A DNA stretch of 64,000 bases. Origin: Secundilactobacillus kimchicus JCM 15530. Its GTDB lineage: Bacteria; Bacillota; Bacilli; Lactobacillales; Lactobacillaceae. Both the position numbers and the translations under genes were made by a program. The DNA lies in the NCBI RefSeq assembly GCF_001433995.1, contig NZ_AZCX01000012.1, positions 1 to 64,000 of the forward strand, read 5' to 3'. Of the stretch, positions 26,975 to 36,051 are shown one piece after another. The notes below the pieces were generated by a model. It saw nothing but the letters and a program-made list of their open reading frames with translations. It had not been told where the DNA came from and did no database searches. The first letter of the stretch is position 1. Each line of letters starts with the position of its first letter.

Positions 26975-27120
26975 TTTCCAACCTACTCCATTTCTCAGTC
27001 CAATTGTCACTCATCTATATTATAGAGGATTTGCCGCTAATTCCTAACACACATCGTTGAACGTTGTACTATATTAAAGAATCTGCCACCGTTTATCTTA
27101 AAATTAGCCGGGATTCGGTC

Positions 27121-27162
27121 AACCCTTAATTCTTTCTTAAGGGTTCTAAGTCTTTATCAAGG
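27121..27162. promoter_or_regulatory. Candidate response-regulator binding region
   Basis: Between the divergent response-regulator and serine hydrolase genes: a perfect 9-bp inverted repeat (AACCCTTAA/TTAAGGGTT, 27121-27145) and a direct repeat TCTTTNTNAAGG at 27131 and 27151, spaced 20 bp, about two helical turns, as OmpR-family dimers need. The function is inferred. Confidence 0.4.
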
Positions 27163-27227
27163 CCCTTGACCCCAGGAACCGTTTACCAGGTCACACTTCT
27201 ATAATGGGCTTAAAGGATGGATTTTCT

Positions 27228-28544
27228 ATGACATTAAAAAAATGGTTTCAAGTTGGGGTGGTCACACTGGGAAGTATCGGCGTCTTAATGAGTGCGCCAA
27301 AACACCCCCAAGCTGCGACTTACAACCCCGTTCTCAAGGTTAATAACCACCACTATGACGTCCAGCTCAGCCACCAACCAGGTAAAACCGGCTACGCCCT
27401 CTTCTGGTATGGACCGTACAATACGTCGCGGTCAACTAAGACGCGTGATGATAACGGGAGTCGTTACCAGAATCAGTTTGCCCGCGTATTGCAGCGCAAA
27501 ACCACTAAAACTGGGACATATGCTAAGTTACGCATCAACGCCAAAACAATTGGCTGGATGAACGTTCATGGTTTAAAATCAGTTTCCTTCAGCGACGTCG
27601 CCCAAGGCACGTTTGCTCAATCCGGTGTGACCGGCAGCGCCGCGTTGATCTCGGCTGGTGAAACCACGCCAACCGTCGTCAGTAACGGGCTAGCCCTGCA
27701 AGCTGACCAAGTTGCCAACACGTCGGATGGGTCAATCAGCTACCCCACCGCGTCGCTACAGAAACTATTCACCGGGGCGATGGTTGAGCAGCTCTTCACT
27801 GAAAAAAAGCTGGCGCCAACCACGCGGGTCAGTTCATTTTACCCCGAACTTAAAAATGCTCGCAACATCACCATCGCTCAGTTACTGACAATGACGGCCG
27901 GGATAACCGGGCCAGAATGGACGCCAAATAAGCCCGTCTCAGAGACGGCGGCCGTCGCTCACGCGATTCAAACGGCGACAATGACCAACAATCACAACTT
28001 TCAGTATTCTGATGTTGGTTACGTGATTTTGGCTGGTATCATCGCCAAGGTCACCCACCAATCGTATGCCCGCAACTTTCAGGACCGAATCTTAACGCCG
28101 GCTGGCATGACCCACTCGGAGCTTGTGAATCAGTCGACCCGCGTCCTTGATCAGCCAATGGCCCAGTCGTTTAACCTAGATGGCAGCGCCGTCGCGCCCC
28201 TATCATTTGCCCGGCTAACCGCCCTGCCCGGCGCCGGTAATCTCGTGTCGAATCCGGTCGACTACATGGCGGGCGTCTTGGCCCTGCAAAACGGTCAGGT
28301 GCTGACCCAAAAGCAATACCGCCACCTTACGTCACTTGGAACCCACTACGCCAGTATCTACGTCTGGCGGCCCGGTGTTCGATTTATCAACGGGGCCTTT
28401 TCCGGCCAACAGTACCGCACCGGCTACTATGCGACGCCGGGGAACTACCACGCTGCTGTTGTTTTCGCAAACGGCACAACGCCCAATGGCACGGCCCTCA
28501 AGGCCATTACCGAGCAATTGTACCAAGTCGCCAAGTACTATTAA
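27228..28544 (+). CDS. Secreted serine hydrolase, beta-lactamase/class C PBP fold
   Basis: A 438-residue exported protein: signal peptide (about 1-30), an SH3/GW-like wall-binding segment (about 35-125, ending IGWMNVHGL), then a serine beta-lactamase-like domain (about 140-438). The SxxK nucleophile motif is SLQK, the second motif is YSD (YxN variant) and a ANGTTPNG strand stands in for the KTG box. Relatives are DD-carboxypeptidases or wall D-amino acid esterases. Next to dlt a role in teichoic acid or peptidoglycan D-alanine turnover is tempting but unproven. AAAGGATGG precedes the chosen ATG at 27228. Confidence 0.75.
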   Translation: MTLKKWFQVGVVTLGSIGVLMSAPKHPQAATYNPVLKVNNHHYDVQLSHQPGKTGYALFWYGPYNTSRSTKTRDDNGSRYQNQFARVLQRKTTKTGTYAKLRINAKTIGWMNVHGLKSVSFSDVAQGTFAQSGVTGSAALISAGETTPTVVSNGLALQADQVANTSDGSISYPTASLQKLFTGAMVEQLFTEKKLAPTTRVSSFYPELKNARNITIAQLLTMTAGITGPEWTPNKPVSETAAVAHAIQTATMTNNHNFQYSDVGYVILAGIIAKVTHQSYARNFQDRILTPAGMTHSELVNQSTRVLDQPMAQSFNLDGSAVAPLSFARLTALPGAGNLVSNPVDYMAGVLALQNGQVLTQKQYRHLTSLGTHYASIYVWRPGVRFINGAFSGQQYRTGYYATPGNYHAAVVFANGTTPNGTALKAITEQLYQVAKYY

Positions 28545-28550
28545 CAAGAT

Positions 28551-28587
28551 AAAAACCCCTCCAAACCAGCCGGCTTGGAGGGGTTTT
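28551..28587. terminator. Bidirectional terminator
   Basis: AAAACCCCTCCAA pairs with TTGGAGGGGTTTT around an 11-nt loop; serves the convergent serine hydrolase and LCP genes. Confidence 0.88.
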
Positions 28588-28592
28588 AGTAG

Positions 28593-29714
28593 CTATTGAG
28601 CTGTCTTAGACTGGCCTGAAGCGCCAACGGAAGCCCCACCATACAAGTTATAAGTCGGGTTGTAACCGTCCGAGAAATCAAACCCAGCCGCAACGTTTTG
28701 CTTGTTTTGGCGGGTATTAAAGTTATTAAGTGTTACTTTTTTTAGGCCTAATTGGCCGCGCAACAGTGCTGAAACCCGGTTAAGTTCCTTCGTCGAAGTC
28801 ACTTGGAACGCCTCATCGCCGATGTAGGCTCCGGTCCCCTGCAGCGAACTCTTCTTCAAGTTCTGAATTGCTTCATTATCGTGGGCCGCTAAGCCCACCA
28901 AATCATCAAAGGTCAGGTTGGTCCGTAAGTTGTCAGCCACCAAGCTCATCAGTTTCTCGTATTCCGATGGTGACTTGGAAGCTAACACTTTCTTAGCAAT
29001 GGCCGTGATCACTTGCTGTTGGCGCTTTTGCCGACCGTAATCTCCCTGGGGATCTTCATACCGCATCCGCGCAAATCCCAAGGCGCGCTTTCCGTTTAAG
29101 TGGGCCTTACCCTTGGTAAAGGACATGTGAGTGTGGGAATCCGACCACGAGAACGGTACGGTCACATCAATCCCGCCAATTGCATCCACGATTTTTTCTA
29201 GGCCACCCATGTTCATGATGGCATAGTAGTTAATCGGGACGTTAATCAGGTTTTCGACCGTTTTGATCGCTCCGCCAGCACCGTCAACGGTGTAGGCCGC
29301 GTTGATTTTCTCAACCCCCGCGTTGGAATTTTGCCCCGAGCGCAAGTTCACCATCGTGTCCCGTGGAATGCTGACCATCGTGGTCTTATTCGACTTCGGA
29401 TTAATGGTGACGACGATCATGGTATCCGTGCGGCCTTTGTCCTTTCGGCCCAAGGCCCCGGTATCGGTGCCCATCAGCAACACGCTAATGGGTTGACCGG
29501 CCTTAACGGTTGTCTGGGTCGTTGACCCCACTCCCGAGTAAGATTTTGAGAAGTTGTGTTTTAACTTACCATACGTCTGTGCCGCAAAAACACCACCGCC
29601 AATCAGGATTAAAACGATGACGGCCATGATAATCAAGCGAATCCGCGATCCGCGCTTACCATGCTTTTCGGGTTTTTTATGACGATCTGTGCGAGTTGGC
29701 AACTCGTCTTTCAT
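28593..29714 (-). CDS. LytR-CpsA-Psr (LCP) family glycopolymer transferase
   Basis: A 373-residue type II membrane protein: basic cytoplasmic N-terminus (1-25), one helix (about 26-48) and the extracellular LCP domain (about 80-300). Conserved residues appear in GRTDTMIVV, VSIPRDT, GGIDV and the RKRQQ-like RQKRQQQV segment, which bind the polyprenyl pyrophosphate substrate. LCP enzymes attach teichoic acids or polysaccharides to peptidoglycan. GGAGG lies before the ATG. It stands alone. Confidence 0.9.
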   Translation of the reverse strand: MKDELPTRTDRHKKPEKHGKRGSRIRLIIMAVIVLILIGGGVFAAQTYGKLKHNFSKSYSGVGSTTQTTVKAGQPISVLLMGTDTGALGRKDKGRTDTMIVVTINPKSNKTTMVSIPRDTMVNLRSGQNSNAGVEKINAAYTVDGAGGAIKTVENLINVPINYYAIMNMGGLEKIVDAIGGIDVTVPFSWSDSHTHMSFTKGKAHLNGKRALGFARMRYEDPQGDYGRQKRQQQVITAIAKKVLASKSPSEYEKLMSLVADNLRTNLTFDDLVGLAAHDNEAIQNLKKSSLQGTGAYIGDEAFQVTSTKELNRVSALLRGQLGLKKVTLNNFNTRQNKQNVAAGFDFSDGYNPTYNLYGGASVGASGQSKTAQ

Positions 29715-29948
29715 CTATCTTTCCTCCAAGCAACTTTACTAAACTTATACCATTCTATCCCAACTACCCCCGTTAAACCTAACTTTTGCTCAAATTTCTA
29801 TTTTTTCGCAAGAGTCTTTAGAGAACATTTAAATTTTTCTATGCTTAATTGACGATTTCGTCGCTGTCGTTGTTAGTTTTTCGCTTCTCATCAAGCAAAA
29901 TCAATCAGACACCATGCCAATATAAAAGTCAGTGAAGCACCATAATCG

Positions 29949-29984
29949 AAAAAGCCGTTCATGATATAAAATGAACGACCTTTG
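29949..29984 (-). terminator. Terminator after the two small overlapping genes
   Basis: On the minus strand GTCGTTCAT pairs with ATGAACGGC (one G-U), loop TTTATATC, then TTTTTC. It begins 2 nt beyond the stop at 29986, which supports that tiny gene as real. Confidence 0.75.
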
Positions 29985-29985
29985 A

Positions 29986-30084
29986 CTACTTATCTTCTTT
30001 ATTGGCTATTCTAGTGCCGTACACGAACACACCATCATTAACTTCGTGTGATTTACCGCTTTGCTTGTTTGAATTTTGAGTCAT
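29986..30084 (-). CDS. Tiny hypothetical protein, 32 residues
   Basis: Starts MTQNSNKQSGKSHEV inside the end of the preceding gene, overlapping it by 32 nt in another frame, with GGTGG 5 nt before the ATG. It ends right at a terminator. The peptide is polar and charged, with a middle GVFVYG strand. Not recognised. The overlap and shared terminator suggest translational coupling with 30053-30259. Confidence 0.5.
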   Translation of the reverse strand: MTQNSNKQSGKSHEVNDGVFVYGTRIANKEDK

Positions 30085-30259
30085 AATCCACCATTGCACC
30101 GTCTAATTCTTTGCCAACTGTAACCCAGTCTTGACGCATTGCATCCGCATCGGTTTTGATAAACGTTTGCTGCCTTTTCCGTTGTGTCGAACCAATGTCT
30201 AAAATTCTGGCTGCGCCCTTCATAAAAGAGCTCAGAACAAATGGACTATTAGCTGCCAT
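30053..30259 (-). CDS. Small hypothetical protein, 68 residues
   Basis: Starts MAANSPFVLSSFMKGAARI with GGAAGGG 7 nt upstream. The N-terminal 20 residues are mildly hydrophobic and amphipathic; the rest is charged with a WVTVGKELD segment. The GSTQRKRQQ stretch is basic. No family recognised. It overlaps the 32-codon gene downstream, forming a compact two-gene unit with its own terminator. Confidence 0.6.
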   Translation of the reverse strand: MAANSPFVLSSFMKGAARILDIGSTQRKRQQTFIKTDADAMRQDWVTVGKELDGAMVDYDSKFKQAKR

Positions 30260-30370
30260 GTTATCGCCCTTCCTGTGCTACCATTTTAACTTACTAAGGC
30301 CATTGTTTCAACGGGAACAGATTGAAGAAACTGCTACCAAAAAGCTAATCCATCTCTTATCCAATCCAGA

Positions 30371-31585
30371 CTAATTCGTCGTCACAGTCATTGCCGCCGT
30401 TAATACCGTGCCCAATCGGTGCATCCCGTCTTGAATCTGCTCCGGTGTCAGGCCGGTGAAGTTCAGGCGCATCCCATTTGAGTGGTTTTTGTAGGCGTAG
30501 AAATTCTTCGACGGCACATAGGCAATGTGGGCCTGAGGGGTGCAAATATCATACAGCAGTGCCGTTGTATCAATGGTTTCGGGTAACGTAAGCCAAGTAA
30601 AGAACCCACCTTCTGGCGCTGTGGCCGTCACCCCGTCCGGCAACTCGTCCTTGATTGCTTGGACCATTGCCTGTTGGCGCACCGCGTACTCGCTGGTCAG
30701 CCCCGCAATGTGGACGTCGAGGTCGTTTTTGGCCATGAATTGATTGATGGCACTTGCCGTGATATTAGGGACTTCTAAGTCGTTGGCTTCCTTGAGCTTG
30801 TACAACTGAGTCAAGATTGACTGGTCAGCAACCAACCAACCCGTGCGCAGCGTCGGCATCAGAATTTTTGAAAAGCTCGACAGGAAAATGACGCGGCCTT
30901 CGGTATCAAACGACTTGATGGTCGGCAAGGACTCACCAACATACCGCAAATCCCGGTACGGCGTGTCTTCTAGAATCATCACGTTGTACTGGTTGGCCAG
31001 TTCCACCAACCGCCGCCGCTTGGCCAGCGACATGGTCACACCACCAGGGTTGTGGAAGTCGGCCACCGTGTAAATTAACTTGATTTCTGGATGCTGCTTC
31101 AACAGGTCTTCAAGCTGGTCAACCGCCATCCCGTCGGCTTCAAGCGGGACCTCATAGTAGGTCGGCTCGTACATGTCAAAAGCACTCAGTGCACCCACGT
31201 AGGTCGGGGCTTCCACCACGATGGCATCCCCGCGGTTTAACATCAGCTTCGCCACTAGGTCAATTCCCTGCTGACCGCCGGCCGTCAACATCACGTTATC
31301 CGCATCGATGTCTTGAATCTGGTGACGCTTCATTGCCCGGTCCGCTAGTCGCTCCCGCAACTCAACCGGGCCTTGAACCGTGTGGTACTGGAATGTATGG
31401 GCCCCTTCAGCGGCGATGGCATCCAAGTACGCTTGTTGCATCGCCGCCTTTGGGAATAAGTTTTCCGCTGGCGAACCCGCCGTAAAGGTAATCGCGTCGT
31501 CGTATGGCATCTGCGGGAATAATCCCTGCAAGCGAGACGCTACTTCTGATTGTACCCGATTAGCAAATAACTTTTGATCCATCAT
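30371..31585 (-). CDS. PLP-dependent class I/II aminotransferase (2-aminoadipate/aromatic type)
   Basis: A 404-residue fold-type-I aminotransferase; the PLP Lys is in SSFSKILMPTLR (about residue 238), with TGGQQGID as the cofactor phosphate loop and DFHNPGG as the Asn-Pro-Gly turn. The length and lack of an HTH domain fit LysN/ARO8-like enzymes that move amino groups between amino acids and 2-oxoglutarate. Substrate unknown. GAGGTG lies before two adjacent ATGs. A LysR regulator is encoded divergently 112 bp away and probably controls it. Confidence 0.82.
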   Translation of the reverse strand: MMDQKLFANRVQSEVASRLQGLFPQMPYDDAITFTAGSPAENLFPKAAMQQAYLDAIAAEGAHTFQYHTVQGPVELRERLADRAMKRHQIQDIDADNVMLTAGGQQGIDLVAKLMLNRGDAIVVEAPTYVGALSAFDMYEPTYYEVPLEADGMAVDQLEDLLKQHPEIKLIYTVADFHNPGGVTMSLAKRRRLVELANQYNVMILEDTPYRDLRYVGESLPTIKSFDTEGRVIFLSSFSKILMPTLRTGWLVADQSILTQLYKLKEANDLEVPNITASAINQFMAKNDLDVHIAGLTSEYAVRQQAMVQAIKDELPDGVTATAPEGGFFTWLTLPETIDTTALLYDICTPQAHIAYVPSKNFYAYKNHSNGMRLNFTGLTPEQIQDGMHRLGTVLTAAMTVTTN

Positions 31586-31697
31586 CCCAACACCTCTTCT
31601 TAAGTCTTTTCAGCTATGATATACTGTCTTTTAAAATTAGTAAATCGCAACTTATTCAAGCTTAAATGAATTTATTTCAACAAAGGAGTCAGCACGC

Positions 31698-32597
31698 ATG
31701 TTACCATTCGCCTATCAAGTCTTCTCAACCGTCGTGGCCGAAGGCACTTTTTATAAGGCCGCCTTATCGTTAAACGTGACCCCCTCCGCCATCAGCCATT
31801 CCGTTAACCAACTCGAGTCCGCCCTTGGCTTCCCAGTTTTCCAACGATCACGCTCAGGGGCCACCCTGACCCCGAACGGCCAGCAGATTTTGCCAATTAT
31901 TCAAGACATTTTAAATTCCGAATCCCGACTGGAACAAGAAGCTGCCAATATTCAGGGCCTGACTACTGGTGCTATCCGAATCGGGGCCTTCTCATCCGTC
32001 TGTATTAACTGGCTCCCCCCCATTATCCGCACGTTTCACAAGTCCTACCCCGACGTCAATATCTCGGTCGCTCAGGGCGGGTTCAACCGCATCGTTCAAG
32101 AAGTAAAAAACGGCACCCTCGACATCGGCTTTGTCGCTTTACCCATTAGCGAAAACCTGATCGTTAACGACCTCGTCAAGGATGAAATATACTGTATTGC
32201 CCCGCGCGAATTCACCCCGGCTAATGGTCAGACCGTGACGCAAGCGGATATGGCTGACAAGAGCTTCATCCTGCAGCCTGGTGACTATGACCGCGATACC
32301 AAGGCGGCTTTGGACCACTACAACATCGCCCCGAACGCCATTCAGTTCTCGATCGATGATCAATCCATCATCGCCATGGTCGAAGCCGGGTTAGGCTTTG
32401 GCATCCTGCCGAAGCTGGCTCTTGAAAAAATGACCGGTGACGTGGCCATTTACCCCTTTGACGCCCCCTTTTACCGGTCCCTCGGCCTCGTAACGTCCAG
32501 CGTTCAGGCCAAGGCGCCGTCCACCCGCCACATGATTTCGGAGATTCAAGCCTTCGTAACCCAGCAGTATCCGTCCGCCGTTTTAAGGCTGGATTAG
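31698..32597 (+). CDS. LysR-family transcriptional regulator
   Basis: A 299-residue LysR regulator: N-terminal HTH (about 1-60, with NVTPSAISHSVNQLE as the recognition region) and a periplasmic-binding-like effector domain (about 90-290). AAAGGAG precedes the ATG. It is divergent from the aminotransferase gene, the classical LysR layout, so that gene is its likely target; the effector is unknown. Confidence 0.88.
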   Translation: MLPFAYQVFSTVVAEGTFYKAALSLNVTPSAISHSVNQLESALGFPVFQRSRSGATLTPNGQQILPIIQDILNSESRLEQEAANIQGLTTGAIRIGAFSSVCINWLPPIIRTFHKSYPDVNISVAQGGFNRIVQEVKNGTLDIGFVALPISENLIVNDLVKDEIYCIAPREFTPANGQTVTQADMADKSFILQPGDYDRDTKAALDHYNIAPNAIQFSIDDQSIIAMVEAGLGFGILPKLALEKMTGDVAIYPFDAPFYRSLGLVTSSVQAKAPSTRHMISEIQAFVTQQYPSAVLRLD

Positions 32598-32601
32598 ATA
32601 C

Positions 32602-32647
32602 AAAAAGTCCCAGCTCACGGTAGATTACCAGTGGCTGGGACTTTTTT
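32602..32647. terminator. Terminator after the LysR gene
   Basis: AAAAAGTCCCAGC and GCTGGGACTTTTT arms around a 19-nt loop; T-rich in both directions. Confidence 0.85.
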
Positions 32648-32907
32648 ATTTCAGGAAGTCGTCTTATCAATTCGGAGTATCGTTAGGCGCCATTTCAGCA
32701 CAGGTCCGTGTCACGTGGAACCGGGGGAGGCTCTTTCACGCCACGTTCGGGCCAGTGAGGGTCCAAATGGTACCAACTATTGACTTGAGAAACTTGTTTG
32801 TCAATTGATGACACCTTAATTATAGCTCACTACCCACGAATCAGAATGTGGTTTAAGCCGATTTTTAAAAGTCGGTACACAACGGTCAAAGTGTTTGATT
32901 CAATAGG
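32648..32907. other. Intergenic region, no gene seen
   Basis: About 260 bp. On the minus strand a TATAAT (near 32820) and an ACGTGG/CCACGT pairing (about 32713-32748) are visible, but no convincing -35 box or coding frame. I do not call an RNA here. Confidence 0.4.
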
Positions 32908-33747
32908 CTAATGGTGCGATTGGTGACGGCCGCGTTCTTGTTGATGGTCACGGTGGTGGGTCTGATTTTGCTGTGCGATTTCTGGATTTGCCTTCACCAG
33001 TTCTCCCAGCTCAGCGGCCAACTCTTGTCGCCAGTTCGGATTTTCATGTCGCTGCTGCGCGTACTTTTGACTAATCTCACGTTGCTTTTTCCGAAATTCA
33101 CGTAAGTCGTGGCTAGACAAGGCCAAGACGTCTTGCTGCGCTTCGTTTGACAAACTAGTCACTTGTTCAAAATCCGCGTAATCTTGGCGGTTAAAGACAA
33201 ACGAAATCACCGGAAGGGCTAAGTACCAATAGACGGCCCATTCTGGTTGAAAATAGGCCAAGACCAGCACAGCAACACCTGCCGCCCCTTGATAGTTATT
33301 ATGCGACCCATACACCAGTCGAAAAACTTTACGCATCTGAGCTTTGTCTTTATATTTTTGGCGTAATACCAGGTTCGTCACGATCATCAACAACAAGCTG
33401 ACGATCATGGTCAGGATACCATAAGCCATCACGGTGTGCCGGTTGGTGTCGGAGGTCATCAATTTTGTAAAAATTGGCACTAAGCATAAAAACGCCATGA
33501 AAATGAATTCCCAGATGAAGATTCGCTCCGTAATCGTCTCGGCGGCGTTATACAACATCGAATGCTGGTACCAGACATTGGCAACGAACACAAAGCTAAT
33601 AAAGAAAATGCCAATCCCTTTCCCAAATTGCAAGTATTCCGTCCAGGAGTCATGCTCTGGTAACGGTAACTCGAGGACCATAATTGTGATCACAATGGCA
33701 ATGACAGCGTCTGAAAACGCATCAAGTCGCTCTTTCAGTTTATTCAT
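32908..33747 (-). CDS. TMEM175-family potassium channel protein
   Basis: A 279-residue membrane protein. The N-terminal RLDAFSDAVIAIVIT helix carries the FSD motif diagnostic of bacterial TMEM175 (DUF1211) K+ channels, followed by five more helices to about residue 200 and a cytoplasmic tail rich in Gln, Arg and His. Bacterial members form tetrameric K+ leak channels. AGGAGCG precedes the ATG at 33747, where the FSD helix begins at residue 8; the frame upstream is unlikely to be translated. The His-rich end (HHRDHQQERGRHQSHH) is unusual and could bind metal. Confidence 0.85.
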   Translation of the reverse strand: MNKLKERLDAFSDAVIAIVITIMVLELPLPEHDSWTEYLQFGKGIGIFFISFVFVANVWYQHSMLYNAAETITERIFIWEFIFMAFLCLVPIFTKLMTSDTNRHTVMAYGILTMIVSLLLMIVTNLVLRQKYKDKAQMRKVFRLVYGSHNNYQGAAGVAVLVLAYFQPEWAVYWYLALPVISFVFNRQDYADFEQVTSLSNEAQQDVLALSSHDLREFRKKQREISQKYAQQRHENPNWRQELAAELGELVKANPEIAQQNQTHHRDHQQERGRHQSHH

Positions 33748-33793
33748 CGTTAACGCTCCTATTATTTCTGATTCACATGCTACTCTTTTTGAC

Positions 33794-33821
33794 AAAAAAA
33801 GAAGCCCAATTTAAGGCTTCT
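33794..33821 (-). terminator. Terminator after the secreted hypothetical gene
   Basis: Minus strand AGAAGCC-TTAAATTG-GGCTTCT followed by a T7 run, 11 nt past the stop at 33832. Confidence 0.8.
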
Positions 33822-33831
33822 AATGAAGGGG

Positions 33832-34674
33832 TTACTTTTGACCCAGAACCAGAGCATATCCGGACGCTAACCGGGCGTGGGATTGACCAAATTTGGTGTT
33901 GTTGGTAAAATCAATGCCTAACTGTTGATTCGACAGGCTATTAAACTTGCTGGAAGTGTAACCCGCTTTGACAAGGTCCTTGTTAATCAACGATAGTTTA
34001 GTCGTATCAGACTTGGCATTGTTGGCGAGTAAGTCAGCGGCCAGATCCTTAAAGTCGTCAATGGACTTGTAGGCACTGGTGTCAACTTCAGTATCACTGC
34101 GACCAGTCAAGTATTTCGATTTTTCATAAGCACCATACTTAGCCCGGGCAATTTTACTCAATTCCAGACTCACCGGCGTGTTGGGGAACAGCTTTAGCGT
34201 GTTTTTGGCTAACTTCATATACGGCGAATGCTTCAAGTAGTTGGTATATTCAGCATCAGTTGAAAATGCGTCCAACATGACATCACCAGAATACGGGTTC
34301 ACGCCTTTTTTGACGTAGTTCCGGCTAACCATTCCCGAAACGGCCTTGCCAGAGTCAATGCTTGAAATATAGTAGTAAATTCCCGTCCTTCGGCCGGTTG
34401 CCGTCTTATATTGAACAGCGGCACGGACATTGAAAGTCCGGTTCGGGTAGTCCTTTAAGTTAAAGTGCGACTTCACTTTTGTATGATTCATGTTCCATAA
34501 CCAAGCTGATTGATGGCGGGTCTTCGGCTGAACGACGTGGCCCTTGTTACCGACGTACCAGTGTTGTTTGACAATCGTATACTTGCTAGCTGCATCGGCA
34601 GGTTGCGTTGCGGCAACCAGTCCTGTTCCAACGACTGCAACAGTTAGTAAAACTGCTTTCATCCATTGTTTCAT
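33832..34674 (-). CDS. Secreted hypothetical protein, 280 residues
   Basis: An exported protein with a clean signal peptide (1-29, ending ADAAS). The next 100 residues contain strands reading like a lactobacillar SH3/GW-type repeat; the rest is soluble and Lys/Asn-rich. No catalytic motif or wall anchor recognised. GAGGAGG precedes the ATG at 34674. Probably a wall-associated protein of unknown role. Confidence 0.65.
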   Translation of the reverse strand: MKQWMKAVLLTVAVVGTGLVAATQPADAASKYTIVKQHWYVGNKGHVVQPKTRHQSAWLWNMNHTKVKSHFNLKDYPNRTFNVRAAVQYKTATGRRTGIYYYISSIDSGKAVSGMVSRNYVKKGVNPYSGDVMLDAFSTDAEYTNYLKHSPYMKLAKNTLKLFPNTPVSLELSKIARAKYGAYEKSKYLTGRSDTEVDTSAYKSIDDFKDLAADLLANNAKSDTTKLSLINKDLVKAGYTSSKFNSLSNQQLGIDFTNNTKFGQSHARLASGYALVLGQK

Positions 34675-34825
34675 TTTGACGCCTCCTCTAATCTCTTTAG
34701 CCATTATATCGGTTTGCGTCTATCGAATAAACAATTTTAGTGAATTGTCATATTAAGTTTCAGCTTAGTGGCGCTCGTTGACCTAGCGCCAGCAATTTGC
34801 TAAGCTCTTCGTGAAAGGTAGCCAA

Positions 34826-35233
34826 GTGACCAAAATGAACAACTTCGATTGGCGTTATGCTATTTTTAGAAATATTGAACTCAGCATTGTGCTCGTGAGC
34901 ATGAGCGTTCTATTTTTTTACTGGGACTTTGACCAGTTGACCCTTACCATTCTGCTGATTGAGTTCGCACTCTGGGGCGCTAGTACGCTCTGGTTAAAGC
35001 GACCGTTCATGAAAAATCACCCTAGCTACGACCCTAGTAATCGTTCCGTGATTCATCCTCGAATTGCCATTACAGTAACGGTACTAGCCAGTCTGGTCAT
35101 CATCGGCTATGTTTTCTTCTTCCATTTCGATGACAACTACGACATTCCCGTTTGGGTGATTATTATCAACAGCTTCGTTCACGACGGACTCACGGTTTGT
35201 TCAAAATCGGCTTACCGAACACCCCGCGTTTAA
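34826..35233 (+). CDS. Hypothetical membrane protein, 135 residues
   Basis: Four hydrophobic segments (about residues 17-33, 35-52, 78-100, 108-122), no signal peptide and no recognised family. AAAGGT lies 6 nt before a GTG at 34826, which I prefer to the ATG nine nucleotides later and to the GTG at 34811 that overlaps the ribosome binding site. Its stop codon is part of a strong terminator. Confidence 0.6.
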   Translation: MTKMNNFDWRYAIFRNIELSIVLVSMSVLFFYWDFDQLTLTILLIEFALWGASTLWLKRPFMKNHPSYDPSNRSVIHPRIAITVTVLASLVIIGYVFFFHFDDNYDIPVWVIIINSFVHDGLTVCSKSAYRTPRV

Positions 35234-35271
35234 AAAATGGTCACTGAAATCAAATTTCAGTGACCATTTTT
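35232..35271 (+). terminator. Terminator overlapping the stop of 34826-35233
   Basis: AAAAATGGTCACTGAAAT and its complement around CAA, followed by TTTTT. Confidence 0.85.
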
Positions 35272-35417
35272 AGTAAAGAAACGTTACCCACAACGGGATT
35301 TAGGGGTATGGGGGTGGGACGAGTAGGGGGTATTTCGGCCCGTTGCGGGTTGTTGTCGATTAACTGATGTGATTGTGACCTGGCAAAGCCGTCACCCTCA
35401 GTAAGTGAATTCATGGC

Positions 35418-35954
35418 CTACTTGACGCGACGGTAGTCTGCATCAAAATATTGACCATTCCGAATATCATTCGGCATTCCTTCATACGGTGCTTCGCTGA
35501 TCACGTCGTCGTTGTTTTGACCCGCTTCACCCACATAAGTAATCTTGGCGAATTCTGGAACCACCAGCTTCGGGTAGGTGTCGTACTTTTCACGGGATTC
35601 TTCCATTAACTCAATGTGCTCATTTTGGAAGGTCACCGTGATTTCTGGATGGTCTTGCACCCACTTTGGGAAGAAAATCGTCCCGTTCAGCTTCTTTTCG
35701 TTCGGGACAAAGTCCAAGGCAACGTCCGTTCCCGTTGGTTCCGTCCAAGCAACCTTGTAGATGCCTTCCGTCAACATCACAATGTTGGCTTTCTGGTCCT
35801 TCACCCACCGACCGGCAACCATGCCGCCGTGAATGCGGTAGTCAACCGTGTGGTCATTTTTAGCGTACCATTCGTATTCCCAACCGTTATCGTAAGTGTA
35901 GATAAAATGGGTGCCTAAGAAGTCATCTAAGGTCTTAAACGTTTTTTCAGTCAT
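35418..35954 (-). CDS. padA: Phenolic acid decarboxylase
   Basis: A 178-residue PAD of usual length: [17 protein letters not shown] (substrate-pocket Tyr residues), [11 protein letters not shown] and [18 protein letters not shown] are family signatures. It turns p-coumaric, caffeic and ferulic acids into vinylphenols, detoxifying plant phenolics in the cytoplasm. AGGAGG precedes the ATG. The gene is divergent from padR, and the only operator in the gap lies at 35974-35989. Confidence 0.95.
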   Translation of the reverse strand: MTEKTFKTLDDFLGTHFIYTYDNGWEYEWYAKNDHTVDYRIHGGMVAGRWVKDQKANIVMLTEGIYKVAWTEPTGTDVALDFVPNEKKLNGTIFFPKWVQDHPEITVTFQNEHIELMEESREKYDTYPKLVVPEFAKITYVGEAGQNNDDVISEAPYEGMPNDIRNGQYFDADYRRVK

Positions 35955-35973
35955 TTGAGTTCCTCCTAATATT

Positions 35974-35989
35974 ATGTAATTAATTACAT
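35974..35989. promoter_or_regulatory. PadR operator
   Basis: ATGTAATTAATTACAT is a perfect 16-bp palindrome and fits the ATGT-N8-ACAT site known for PadR. It sits 20 bp upstream of padA and 62 bp upstream of padR. Confidence 0.88.
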
Positions 35990-36051
35990 GTTTTAAACAA
36001 CACAGCTATGGTAAACTCATCTTAACGACAAATCAAGGGGGAATTTAGACT

